Shown: positions 15,944 to 26,245 of the stretch, one piece after another
Layout: every line of letters starts with the position of its first letter
Position numbering within the stretch: the first letter of the stretch is position 1
Translations under genes and position numbers: made by a program
The notes under the pieces: model-generated
The model's database searches: none
What the model was told of the DNA's origin: nothing
The model's input: the letters and a program-made list of their open reading frames with translations, nothing else
Assembly (NCBI RefSeq): GCF_947631635.1
Contig: NZ_CANRMB010000034.1
Span: forward strand, 1 to 39,661
Reading direction: 5' to 3'
DNA: 39,661 nucleotides
DNA from: an uncultured Dysosmobacter sp.
GTDB taxonomy: Bacteria; Bacillota; Clostridia; Oscillospirales; Oscillospiraceae

Positions 15944-16612
15944 ATGGAAATTTCACCGCTGGCCGCCGCGTCGCCCCTGTTTCGCAAAATTCCGGCGGAG
16001 GATCTGCCGCCGCTGCTCCGCCGCATGGACGCCCGGGAGCGGCAGTACCAGAAGGGAGAGCTTCTGCTCCACCGGGGGGCGCGGACGGAGCATCTGGGCC
16101 TGGTGCTCTCCGGCGCGGTCCACATCGTCCGGGAGGACTTCTGGGGAAACCGGGCCATCGTCGGACTGGCGGGGCCGGGGGACGTGTTCGCGGAGACCTA
16201 TGCCCTCAGCGGCGAGCCGCTGGAGGTCTCCGTCCTGGCGGCGGCAGATGTGGCGGTGCTGTTCCTGGAGGTGGAACGAACGGCCTTTGGGAAGGCCGGA
16301 GCGTTTCAGGAGCAGCTGAAGGAGAACCTGCTGTCCCTGCTGGCCGGAAAAAATTTGCAGCTGACCCGGAAAATACGCCACATGGCCCAGCGGACCACCC
16401 GGGAGAAGCTGTTGAGCTACCTGTCCGCCCAGGCCCTGCTGGCCGGAAGCCCCGCCTTTGACATCCCCCTGGACCGCCAGCAGCTGGCGGATTTCCTGGC
16501 GGTGGACCGCAGCGCCATGTCCGCCGCCCTGGGAAAGCTCCGGGACGAGGGAATTTTGGAATTCCGCAAAAATCACTTCCGCCTGCTCCGGCCCACGGAG
16601 CAGGGCGATTGA
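15944..16612 (+). CDS. Crp/Fnr-family transcriptional regulator
   Basis: A 222-residue regulator with an N-terminal cyclic-nucleotide-binding-type beta barrel (about residues 15-130, with GELLLHRG, LGLVLSGAVHIV and GPGDVFAETYALSG), a long dimer helix and a C-terminal winged helix-turn-helix (about 165-215: RQQLADFLAVDRSAMSAALG). No N-terminal or central cysteine cluster is visible, so it is not a classical Fe-S FNR. It may sense a small molecule, haem or redox state by another route. ATG 15944 has CGGAGAAG upstream. It is divergent from the two Fe-S genes, its probable targets, and is followed 15 bases later by the FliB-like gene in the same direction. Confidence 0.88.
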   Translation: MEISPLAAASPLFRKIPAEDLPPLLRRMDARERQYQKGELLLHRGARTEHLGLVLSGAVHIVREDFWGNRAIVGLAGPGDVFAETYALSGEPLEVSVLAAADVAVLFLEVERTAFGKAGAFQEQLKENLLSLLAGKNLQLTRKIRHMAQRTTREKLLSYLSAQALLAGSPAFDIPLDRQQLADFLAVDRSAMSAALGKLRDEGILEFRKNHFRLLRPTEQGD

Positions 16613-16627
16613 GAGGAGCGTGCCGCC

Positions 16628-17656
16628 ATGCTGACCCGCGTGCCGGACTACTACGAAAAATTTCACTGCCTGGCAGGGGCCTGCCCTCACACCTGCTGCG
16701 AGAAGTGGGAGGTGGTCATTGACGAGGAGACCGCCTGCCGGTATTTTGCGGTGCCCGGTCCCCTGGGAGAGAAGCTGCGGGCCGTCTTGCAGGCGGACGA
16801 GGCGGGGGCGTTCTGCTTTCCCCTGGACGGCGGCCGCTGCCCCTTCCTGGATGGGGAGAACCTCTGCGAGATCCACCGGAAACTGGGGGAGGACGCCACC
16901 AGCGTCACCTGCCGGGAGCATCCCCGGTTCATCGAGGACTACGGTCCCTTTCAGGAGATCACCCTGTCCGCCTCCTGCCCGGCGGCAGGCGCTCTGCTGC
17001 TGGGAACAGAGGCGCCGCTGACCTTTGCGGAGCTGGAGACGGCGGAACCGGGGGAGGCAGGGGACCAGTGGCTTGCCGTGCTCCTGCCTCTGCGGGACCG
17101 GATGCTGGACATCCTGGCGGACCGGAGCGTCCCCCTGCGCCGCCGCCTGCGGGATTTTTTGCTGCTGGCCCGGGAGGCGCAGCTTGCTCTGGAGGAGGAG
17201 CGGGAGGCCTGCCTGCCCGCCCTGGCGGAGACCTGGCAGGCGCCGCGGGACTGGCGGGCGGCGGGGGAGAGTCGGCTGGTCTCCCATGGCCTGCGGTTTC
17301 TGGGGACGCTGGAGATCCTGGACAGGGATTGGCCGGAGCTGCTGGCGCAGGCGCGGACAGCGGCGCCCGTTCCCCAGTCCGAGGCCCTGCTGGAGCGGAT
17401 CGCCGTCTATTTCGCATTCCGGTACTTGTTAAAGACCGTCAACGACGGAGACCTGCTGTCCCGCGCCCAGCTGGTGGCGTTCGCCGTGCTGACGGTGGAG
17501 CGTCTGGCGGCGGTGTGCGGCCTGCCGGAGGCCCTGCGGCGGTTCAGCTGCGAGATCGAGCACAGCAGCGAAAATCTGGAGGCGCTGCTGTGGGCCTTCC
17601 AATGGGAGGAGGAGCTGTCCTGCGGGGCGCTGCTGCGGGAGCTGTCCGCCATATAA
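16628..17656 (+). CDS. FliB-like (flagellin lysine N-methylase family) protein
   Basis: A 342-residue cysteine-rich protein. The N-terminal third has the FliB/YkgJ pattern: CPHTCCEKWEV (about residues 19-29), CPFLDGENLCEIHRKLG, then TCREHPRF and a last Cys in SASCPAA. These cysteines probably hold a metal centre. The rest is helical. The family name comes from Salmonella FliB, which methylates flagellin lysines, but most clostridial homologues are far from flagellar genes, as here. The real substrate is unknown. GAGAGGAGCG ends about eight bases before ATG 16628. It is probably co-transcribed with the Crp/Fnr gene. Confidence 0.75.
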   Translation: MLTRVPDYYEKFHCLAGACPHTCCEKWEVVIDEETACRYFAVPGPLGEKLRAVLQADEAGAFCFPLDGGRCPFLDGENLCEIHRKLGEDATSVTCREHPRFIEDYGPFQEITLSASCPAAGALLLGTEAPLTFAELETAEPGEAGDQWLAVLLPLRDRMLDILADRSVPLRRRLRDFLLLAREAQLALEEEREACLPALAETWQAPRDWRAAGESRLVSHGLRFLGTLEILDRDWPELLAQARTAAPVPQSEALLERIAVYFAFRYLLKTVNDGDLLSRAQLVAFAVLTVERLAAVCGLPEALRRFSCEIEHSSENLEALLWAFQWEEELSCGALLRELSAI

Positions 17657-17727
17657 GGGCAATTGTGCACACTGCTGACGGCAATCGATTTATATTTGTT
17701 GAAAATGTGAAAAATGCATAAAATGTA

Positions 17728-17756
17728 TTGACAACAGGGCGAGATTATTGTATATT
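17728..17756 (+). promoter_or_regulatory. Strong promoter of the candidate structured RNA
   Basis: TTGACA at 17728-17733 and TATATT at 17751-17756 with a 17-bp spacer. Transcription would start near 17762. The first AUG after AAAGGAG reads ATG-GGC-TAG, so no protein follows. Confidence 0.75.
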
Positions 17757-17761
17757 GTAGA

Positions 17762-18000
17762 CACAGGAAAGGAGTGAGTCCCATGGGCTAGCAAGCTCAG
17801 AGATTCCTAAGCCTGTGACACAGGCACCGTTCGGAAACGAGAATTTTTCAGTGACCGCGTAAACTTCGGAAGGCCCCAAAGACGAAACACACTCACTATG
17901 ATGAGCCACACGAGAGCGTTTTGGTAATCGACCAGAGCAAAGATCTGCGTGCAAAGCTGTTTTAAGGATTGGAACGAACCGAGTTTCCCGTTTCCCCACC
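17762..18000 (+). ncRNA. Candidate structured non-coding RNA, possibly raiA-type
   Basis: About 240 nt downstream of a near-consensus promoter with no usable ORF, but many clear helices. GGGCT/AGCTC lies around 17785-17798. GCCTG/CAGGC is near 17811-17825. CGTT-CGGA-AACG and CTCA-CTATGA-TGAG are short hairpins. A longer-range CCAAAG.ACG / CGTTTTGG helix encloses the latter. GGT-AATCG-ACC and CAGA...TCTG follow. Highly conserved-looking single-stranded purine stretches lie between. From memory the size, host group and layout resemble the clostridial/actinobacterial raiA motif, but I could not run a covariance search. A different large RNA class is possible. Confidence 0.5.
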
Positions 18001-18050
18001 CCGGCATCCGAACGGCAGTCTTAGAAAGCAAGAGGTATGGACCAATGGAC

Positions 18051-18596
18051 AATCCAATCAATGGGTAAGCCCCCCATTCGCCAACGGAGCGGATGGGGGG
18101 AAATGTTTTTTTAGAGGGAAAAGGGGATTGTCTGCGAGGCAGAGCCGAGCCGCCGCCTAAGCGGCGTACAAGCATTTTTGCGAAGCAAAAATCTTGAAAT
18201 GGCCGGGCTTTGCCTGGCCATTTGGATGAAATCATGGGGCCCCCACAAAACCAATGGTTTTGTGGGGAATCAATCCAATCAACGGGTAAGCCCCCCATTC
18301 GCCGACGGAGCGGATGGGGGGAAATGTTTTTTAGAGGGAAAAGAGATTGTCCGCGAGGCAGAGCCGAGCCGCCGCTCAAGCGGCGTACAAGCATTTTTGC
18401 GAAGCAAAAATCTTGAAATGGCCGGGCTTTGCCTGGCCATTTGGATGAAATCATGGGGCCCCCACAAAACCGAATGGTTTTGTGGGGAATCAATCCAATC
18501 AATGGGTAAGCCCCCCATTCGCCGACGGAGCGGATGGGGGGAAATGTTTTTTAGAGGGAAAAGAGGATTGTCCACGAGGCGGAGCCGAGCCGCCGC
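18051..18596 (+). repeat. 220-bp tandem repeat, about 2.5 units, five hairpins per unit
   Basis: Units begin AATCCAATCAAYGGGTAAGC at 18051, 18272 and 18492 (periods 221 and 220); the third breaks off at about 18596. Each full unit contains in order CCCCCCAT..ATGGGGGG, CGCCGC/GCGGCG, ATTTTTGC-GAA-GCAAAAAT, AAATGGCC/GGCCATTT and CCCCACAAAACC/GGTTTTGTGGGG. Units are about 95% identical. Open frames through them are repeat artefacts without ribosome sites. Confidence 0.9.
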
Positions 18597-18669
18597 AGTG
18601 TTTTGGCGGAAGTCCCATTTCACCTTTGTGCCGCGGCGGCTGAACAATGTTGATTTTACGAATTGTTTC

Positions 18670-18698
18670 TTGATGGACAAAACAGGCTGTGATAAAAT
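18670..18698 (+). promoter_or_regulatory. Promoter upstream of leader peptide and methyltransferase
   Basis: TTGATG (18670-18675) and TAAAAT (18693-18698), spacer 17 bp, in AT-rich sequence that begins just after the tandem repeat. Confidence 0.6.
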
Positions 18699-18733
18699 CA
18701 AACCGATAAATGATAATTTGGAGGTTCAATGTG

Positions 18734-18766
18734 ATGAAACGAATTAGCTACTCGGTGCAGTTCTAA
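18734..18766 (+). CDS. Possible 10-residue leader peptide MKRISYSVQF
   Basis: GGAGG (18720-18724) lies nine bases before ATG 18734, which opens a ten-codon ORF. Its last codons lie inside an interrupted stem: GGTGCAGTT (18754-18762) pairs with AACTGCACC (18811-18819), and CTGACA (18770-18775) with TGTCAG (18804-18809). A ribosome on this ORF would disrupt the stem, as in translational attenuation of resistance methyltransferases. It could equally be the stub of a truncated gene. Confidence 0.4.
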   Translation: MKRISYSVQF

Positions 18767-18860
18767 AAACTGACAGCAGATTGTATCAAGGTATTGTTTA
18801 TGTTGTCAGAAACTGCACCTGTCAAGAATTCTCCTGATTCAATGAAAGGAACGCAGTTTT

Positions 18861-19619
18861 ATGAACAAGGAATACTTGAAAAATATCTGGAAACAGGAAG
18901 AGGAAGCCGCGCACATTCACGGTTGGAATTTTTCACATATTCGTGGTAGATATGAGGAAGAAAAAGATTTGCCATGGGATTATGAAAAAATTGTCAGACA
19001 GCATCTGAAAAGCGGCTTGGATATTATGGACTATGATACAGGCGGCGGAGAATTTTTACTGTCTCTGAATCATCCATACGACAAAACGTCCGCAACAGAA
19101 GGTTATCCGCCGAATGTTGAACTGTGCACTGAAAAGCTGCTGCCATTGGGAATCCGCTTCAGGGAATGTAATGATCCATCAAAGATCCCATTTAAAGATG
19201 AAACATTTGATTTGATTCTTAACAGGCATGGCGATTTTGATGCAAGGGAGTTATTTCGGTTATTACGTCAAGATGGGTTGTTTATTACAGAACAGGTAGG
19301 CGAAGATAACGATAGGGATTTAGTGAAAATGGTATTGCCCAAAGCAGATAAACCCTTTCCGCACTTGAATCTGACAGAACAGCGCAGGCATTTTGAAGAT
19401 GCCGGCTTTGAAATTATTCAAGCTGAAGAGGCATATCGCCCAATAATATTCTATGACGTAGGAGCATTTGTTTGGTTTGCCCATATCATAGAATGGGAGT
19501 TTCCCTGTTTTTCTGTAGACAAGTGTTTCGAACAGCTATTAAAAATGCAAGAGATGATTGACAAAGATGGCAAGATCGAAGGAACGATTCATCGGTATCT
19601 GATTGTTGCAAAAAAATAG
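18861..19619 (+). CDS. Class I SAM-dependent methyltransferase, AT-rich
   Basis: A 252-residue protein with a Rossmann methyltransferase core. Motif I appears as IMDYDTGGGEFLLSL (about residues 55-69), an acidic residue follows in ATEGYPPNV, motif II-like IPFKDETFDLILNRHGDFD is at about 109-127, and a LLRQDGLFITEQVG strand follows. It resembles small orphan methyltransferases found on clostridial accessory DNA; the substrate is unknown. Codon use is AT-rich, unlike every neighbour, which indicates horizontal transfer. ATG 18861 follows AAAGGA at 18845-18850. Its promoter and possible leader peptide lie 90-190 bases upstream. Confidence 0.8.
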   Translation: MNKEYLKNIWKQEEEAAHIHGWNFSHIRGRYEEEKDLPWDYEKIVRQHLKSGLDIMDYDTGGGEFLLSLNHPYDKTSATEGYPPNVELCTEKLLPLGIRFRECNDPSKIPFKDETFDLILNRHGDFDARELFRLLRQDGLFITEQVGEDNDRDLVKMVLPKADKPFPHLNLTEQRRHFEDAGFEIIQAEEAYRPIIFYDVGAFVWFAHIIEWEFPCFSVDKCFEQLLKMQEMIDKDGKIEGTIHRYLIVAKK

Positions 19620-19902
19620 GTTTAAAAGATGTGACAGAGCAGTTGCACTGTCACACAGCTTCCAGTTTATCGGGCAGCTATCCATGATGGATAACTGCCC
19701 GTTTGTGCGTCTTGACGAAAGACGCAGAAGATCGGCAGGCGCGGCACAAAAGATAAAAGCCAGGCATGCTGGAGGAGACCGTGTTATATGGAGCCATACG
19801 CCCGGCGACTCCAGGCCATAAGAGCGCATGAAGGACTTCCCGCCGCTTCCGGGGAAATGCCGGAGCCTCTCGAAAGGGGGCGGAGACCTGCGCGGAAGGC
19901 GA
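19620..19902. other. Intergenic region with several hairpins, no gene
   Basis: Visible inverted repeats are TGTGACAG/CTGTCACA at 19630-19655, CGGGCAG..CTGCCCG enclosing ATCCAT/ATGGAT at about 19673-19703, and GCGTCTT/AAGACGC at about 19707-19725. None has a clear T-run. The short open frames have no ribosome sites and are not supported. Confidence 0.55.
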
Positions 19903-19941
19903 TAAAAATGCACCCGTCCGAGCCACAGCTCGGACGGGTGC
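19903..19941 (-). terminator. Probable terminator of gapA
   Basis: A perfect 14-bp stem GCACCCGTCCGAGC / GCTCGGACGGGTGC (19910-19941) with loop CACA. On the minus strand it is followed by ATTTTTA. It lies beyond the hairpin repeat in the 3' untranslated region of gapA. Confidence 0.8.
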
Positions 19942-19980
19942 TGCACTGTCAAACAAAGACCCTTCAGGAGGGATCACTTG

Positions 19981-21286
<1,306 letters not shown>

Positions 21287-21384
21287 CTGTCATTTCAGAT
21301 AACAATCGAAAACGCAGGTTGTGGATTTTCCATAATTAAATGGCAAAATTCACAGAAGTTCCACGAAAAGAGGGGGAAAAGGGC

Positions 21385-21457
21385 TTGACGAATGCGCAGG
21401 TGGTGCCCTATACTGAACGAGAGCTAATTGATTACGTAAAATGACCCTAATTTTACG
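21385..21457 (+). promoter_or_regulatory. Promoter and candidate autoregulatory operator of the lacI-type gene
   Basis: TTGACG (21385-21390) and TATACT (21409-21414), spacer 18 bp. Downstream, CGTAAAAT (21435-21442) and ATTTTACG (21450-21457) form an inverted repeat 17 bp before the start codon. Its sequence differs from the gapA palindrome, so the two may bind different proteins. Confidence 0.55.
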
Positions 21458-21473
21458 CAAGAGGATGAACGAT

Positions 21474-22490
21474 ATGAAAGTGACCATCAGCGACGTGGCA
21501 AGGCTTGCCGGTGTGTCCACCGCCACTGTCTCCCATACCATCAACAACACCCGGTACGTCTCCAACGAGACAAAGGAGAAGGTCTACCGGGCCATCGCGG
21601 AGCTGGGCTACACCCCGGACGCCTCCGCCCGGAGCTTCCGCACCGGAAAGAAAAAGACCATCGGCTTCATCGTGCCGGATATCTCCAACAAGTTTTTCGC
21701 CACCATGATCGAGTCGGTGGAGAATTACCTCTCCGCCCACGGCTACCACCTCATCATCGCCAACACCAAGGAGAACATGGAGCGGGAGGAGAACAACATC
21801 CGCCTGCTGACCGCGGGCCTGGTGGACGGGTTGCTGGTGGCCAGCACCATGGACGATTTCCAGCGGTTCGACGAGCTGATCCCCGCCGGATTCCCGGTGG
21901 TGCTGGTGGACCGGACCTTTGAGATCAAGAAGTACTCCTCCATCTGCGTGTCCAACTTCCAGCCCATCTACCGCAGCGTCTGCCGCCTGGCGGGAAAGGG
22001 GGACCGACGGGTGGGCATCATCGGCGGCCTGCCCAGGCTGTCCTCCACCAAGGAGCGCATCTCCGCCTACCAGCAGGCTGTGGCGGACTGCGGTCTGGCC
22101 CAGGACGAGAGCCTGATCCGCTACGGCGACTCCATGGAGAACAGTGCCCAGACCTGTCTGGACGAGCTGCTGGCCCAGGACTGCGACGCCATCGTGGTCT
22201 GCCAGGGCCTGATGGCCTCAGAGACCATCGTGTACCTGAGCAAAAAGGGCATCCAGCCGGCGAAGGACATCGACCTGGTGGGCTTTGTGGATTATGATTC
22301 CGATTTTTATCAGCTTTATTCCAACCAAATGGACCGCATCATCCAGCCGGTGGAGGAGCTGGGCAAGGCCGCGGGCGAGCAGATCCTCAAGCGCGTGGAG
22401 GAGCCGGACGCGCCGATCTTTGAGAAGATGCTGACCTCCACCTACAAGCCCCACGACATTCCCAGCTCCTGGGTGCACTCCGACCGGTAA
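21474..22490 (+). CDS. LacI/GalR-family transcriptional regulator
   Basis: A 338-residue repressor. The N-terminal helix-turn-helix (VTISDVARLAGVSTATVSHT, residues 2-21 approximately) is followed by the hinge helix (ASARSFRTGKKKTIGFI) and a periplasmic-binding-like effector domain with VPDISNKFFATMIESVE, DGLLVAST and VGFVDYD. The effector is probably a sugar or sugar phosphate. ATG 21474 is chosen because AGAGG lies nine bases upstream. It is divergent from gapA with 306 bases between start codons and may control it and itself. The gene ends at a terminator, so it is monocistronic. Confidence 0.9.
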   Translation: MKVTISDVARLAGVSTATVSHTINNTRYVSNETKEKVYRAIAELGYTPDASARSFRTGKKKTIGFIVPDISNKFFATMIESVENYLSAHGYHLIIANTKENMEREENNIRLLTAGLVDGLLVASTMDDFQRFDELIPAGFPVVLVDRTFEIKKYSSICVSNFQPIYRSVCRLAGKGDRRVGIIGGLPRLSSTKERISAYQQAVADCGLAQDESLIRYGDSMENSAQTCLDELLAQDCDAIVVCQGLMASETIVYLSKKGIQPAKDIDLVGFVDYDSDFYQLYSNQMDRIIQPVEELGKAAGEQILKRVEEPDAPIFEKMLTSTYKPHDIPSSWVHSDR

Positions 22491-22501
22491 ACGCGGACAC
22501 A

Positions 22502-22542
22502 GGCCCCGCCGGACGCGCCCTTGCGTTGGGTGGGGCTTCTTT
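22502..22542 (+). terminator. Terminator of the lacI-type gene
   Basis: GGCCCCGCC pairs with GGGTGGGGC (about 22502-22536) and is followed by TTCTTTAAT; the loop is long and one pair is G-T. Confidence 0.65.
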
Positions 22543-22563
22543 AATATAATAAAAACGAATTTT

Positions 22564-22902
22564 AGAACCTGTATTCACAAGCGGGAAATGCCGGATGGGC
22601 GAGGGATTTTCCCGGCAGACAAGGCGCTTTGACGCAGGAAGTTTGTGTATTTCAAGGAAAAGCAACGCAGTATGGCGGAAAAAGACCCGCCCAGACGGTG
22701 TTAAAGTCAATTAACTTGGAAAATCACAAGCGATTTTCCAAGCGGGCTATGCCCACTGCGCGCAAAGCGCGCAGTAATTGACTATGAAATCCAAGGCCGC
22801 ATCCCGCGGCCTGTCACAGCGCATGTGCGCTGTGACACTTGAAAAGCGGTTTTACCACTTTTCAAGTTATTTGATCATAAACGCTTATGAATACAGGCCC
22901 TT
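22564..22902. mobile_element. MITE-like element B, copy 2, interrupted by a hairpin repeat
   Basis: Starts AGAACCTGTATTCACAAGCG and ends CGCTTATGAATACAGGCCCT, an inverted pair of ends. 22564-22705 aligns along its length with the reverse complement of 11053-11214. In this copy GGTGTTAAA at about 22697-22705 is separated from the terminal TTATGAATACAGG by the six-hairpin repeat (22706-22880). In copy 1 the two are adjacent. It ends 24 bases before fumC. Confidence 0.82.
22706..22880 (+). repeat. Six-hairpin repeat, copy B, nested in element B
   Basis: Stems in order are CTTGGAAAATC/GATTTTCCAAG (22715-22742), GGGC/GCCC (22744-22753), CTGCGCGC/GCGCGCAG (22756-22774), AGGCCGC/GCGGCCT (22794-22812), TGTCACAGCGC/GCGCTGTGACA (22812-22837) and ACTTGAAAAG/CTTTTCAAGT (22837-22867). 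Several pairs differ from copy A on both sides at once, which keeps the stems intact. Confidence 0.88.
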
Positions 22903-22925
22903 AGAAAGATTGGGGGATAAACGAC

Positions 22926-24284
<1,359 letters not shown>

Positions 24285-24291
24285 CCGACGA

Positions 24292-24334
24292 CCCGCCCTC
24301 CGCAAAAAAATCTGCGGAGGGCGGGATACTTTTC
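24292..24334 (+). terminator. Terminator of fumC
   Basis: A perfect 13-bp stem CCCGCCCTCCGCA (24292-24304) / TGCGGAGGGCGGG (24313-24325), followed by ATACTTTTC. Confidence 0.85.
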
Positions 24335-24388
24335 TCCGCCGGTCCGTTTAAAAGAAAACAGATGCTGGGGGCGAGGGCTTTGCTGACA

Positions 24389-24907
24389 ATGTACCTGATG
24401 ATGCTGGAGACCGACGGGGACCGGGAGCGGTTCCTGCGGCTCCACGGCGCCTATGAGAAAAAGCTGTACGCCGTGGCGCTGCGGCTTCTGGGGGACGACT
24501 CCCGGGCGGAGGACGCGGTGCAGCAGACCTGGATGCGGGTGATCGAGCACTGGGAGCGGGTGTCCGCCCTGCCCTGGGAGGAGACGGAGGGCTATGTGGT
24601 CACCATCGTCAAGAACGCCGCCCTGGATATGGTGCGGGCGCAGCGGCGGATAACGGCCCTGCCGGAGGACTGGGACATGCCCGCGCCGGACCCGGGGGAG
24701 ACGGAGTACCGCCGCCTGGTTGCCCTGGTGCGGACCATGCCGGAGGGCTACCGCCGGGTGCTGGAGCTGAAATTCGTGGAGGAGCGGACCAACCGGGAGA
24801 TCGCCCGGATGCTGGGCATGAACGAGTCCACCGTGTCCACCCGGGTGAAGCGGGGACGGGCCATGCTGGCGGAGGTTATGGAGAGGGAGGGATACCGCTG
24901 TGGATGA
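24389..24907 (+). CDS. ECF-type RNA polymerase sigma factor
   Basis: A 172-residue sigma-70-family factor with only regions 2 and 4. Region 2 (about residues 20-80) includes LLGDDSRAEDAVQQTWMRV. Region 4 (about 115-165) includes YRRVLELKFVEERTNREIA and the helix-turn-helix MLGMNESTVSTRVKRGR. The start is uncertain: ATG 24389 has GCGAGGG upstream, while ATG 24362 would add nine residues. Its stop overlaps the next gene by eight bases, the usual arrangement with a cognate anti-sigma factor. The regulon is not evident beyond this three-gene cluster. Confidence 0.88.
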   Translation: MYLMMLETDGDRERFLRLHGAYEKKLYAVALRLLGDDSRAEDAVQQTWMRVIEHWERVSALPWEETEGYVVTIVKNAALDMVRAQRRITALPEDWDMPAPDPGETEYRRLVALVRTMPEGYRRVLELKFVEERTNREIARMLGMNESTVSTRVKRGRAMLAEVMEREGYRCG

Positions 24908-26147
24908 GAGAACCTTTGACGGCCTGCTGCGCCGGGCCCTGATGGACGCCAACCTGGAGCGGTTCCGGGATGTGCTGGACCAGGCCGACGGTATGGAGCC
25001 GGCCTTTTCCAACCGGTATCTCCGCCGGAGGATGCAGCTGCTGGCGGACCCCTTCGGCTGGGCGCGGAGGACGGTGCGCCCCCTGTGGAAAAAGGCCCTG
25101 GGGAGCGCGGCCTGCGTGCTGCTGGCCTGCACGGTGACGCTGGGGGCGCTGATGGCGGCCAGTCCCACGGTCCGGGCGGCGGTGCTGCACTGGCTGCGGG
25201 AGATCAGCGGCAGCGAGATGACCTATTCCACGGACCGCCGGCCGGGGGCGGAGGACCAGCCCTCCAGCTGGCGGGTCACCTGGCTGCCGGAGGGCTGGCG
25301 GCTGGATGAAATATCCCGCAGCTCTTGGAGGTACCGGAGGGAGGACGGGGCCGATTCGCTGATCTTCGGCTGCTATCCCCCCGACGCGGGCAGACTGACC
25401 ACCAATGTGGCCGACGCGGTGGACGCGGATTCCGTCCGCAGCACCGTTCAGATCCAGGGGTACAGCGCCGACTACTACCGGTCGGAGCAGTACCGGGTGC
25501 TGGTGTGGGAGGACCGGGACGGGTACCTGTTTATGCTGCGGGACCGCGGCTCTATGGAGGAGGCGGACTTTTTCAGGGCTGCGGAGAGCGTCTCCCCCTA
25601 TGCGGGGCCGGACACGGCTTACAGGATGGGCTGGGTCCCTGCGGAATACCAGTCCTTGTACCGGGACGAGCTGGCGGGCGCGGCGGAGGAGCTGTGGACC
25701 TGCGATGGGACCTCCCTGACCTGGCGGTATGTCACCGATCCCGTCTGCTCCTTCGTGCTGCCTGACGGGGAACCGGAGACGGCCGCCGTGGGCGGCCTCA
25801 CAGGCCGGTACTGGGCCGGGGAGGAGCCGGAGGCGGAGGACCCCGCCGGAACCACTATCGTCACCGTGGGCGGCGAGACCCTGGAGACGGAGGCGTCCAC
25901 GGCCGCCGTGGGCGGCGTGACGGTCACGGTGAGCGGCGACGCCCACCGGCCCGGCACCCTGGTATGGACGGACCCGGACACCGACACCGCGTTCCTGCTG
26001 GAGGGCGCCCTGGGCCGGGAGGAGCTGCTGCGGATGGCGGAGAGCGTCACAGAGAAGGAGCCGGAGCCGTCCAAGCCCTCCGGCAGCGTCCAGGTGGCGG
26101 CCGGCACGGCTTCCGGCGGATCGGAGACAGAAAAGCAGGAAAATTGA
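24900..26147 (+). CDS. Membrane-anchored anti-sigma-like protein with DUF4367-type domains
   Basis: A 415-residue protein with a cytoplasmic N-terminus of about 60 residues, one membrane helix (about 65-88, ACVLLACTVTLGALMAA) and a large external part. The outside contains two related modules of the DUF4367 kind (WRVTWLPEGWRLDEISRSS and then RMGWVPAEYQSLYRDELAG), each followed by a segment ending in F-F-R/L-L-R-M-A-E-S. It starts at GTG 24900 inside the sigma-factor gene, which argues for coupled translation and a sigma/anti-sigma pair. It probably holds the sigma factor at the membrane until an envelope signal arrives (inference). The C-terminus is low-complexity and polar. Confidence 0.75.
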   Translation: MDERTFDGLLRRALMDANLERFRDVLDQADGMEPAFSNRYLRRRMQLLADPFGWARRTVRPLWKKALGSAACVLLACTVTLGALMAASPTVRAAVLHWLREISGSEMTYSTDRRPGAEDQPSSWRVTWLPEGWRLDEISRSSWRYRREDGADSLIFGCYPPDAGRLTTNVADAVDADSVRSTVQIQGYSADYYRSEQYRVLVWEDRDGYLFMLRDRGSMEEADFFRAAESVSPYAGPDTAYRMGWVPAEYQSLYRDELAGAAEELWTCDGTSLTWRYVTDPVCSFVLPDGEPETAAVGGLTGRYWAGEEPEAEDPAGTTIVTVGGETLETEASTAAVGGVTVTVSGDAHRPGTLVWTDPDTDTAFLLEGALGREELLRMAESVTEKEPEPSKPSGSVQVAAGTASGGSETEKQEN

Positions 26148-26245
26148 AAAAACATGGGATACAATGCCCTCCCGCTTCGTTTAACAGACAGAACGAGCGG
26201 GAGGACATCTCCTTTTCTCGAAAAAACAGAAAGGAAGAAACCACC

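Noticed and set aside
18051..18596. Open frames of 60-190 codons through the tandem repeats
   Set aside because: They exist because the repeat has few stops; they lack ribosome sites, encode proline/arginine-rich repeats, and hairpins explain the sequence better.
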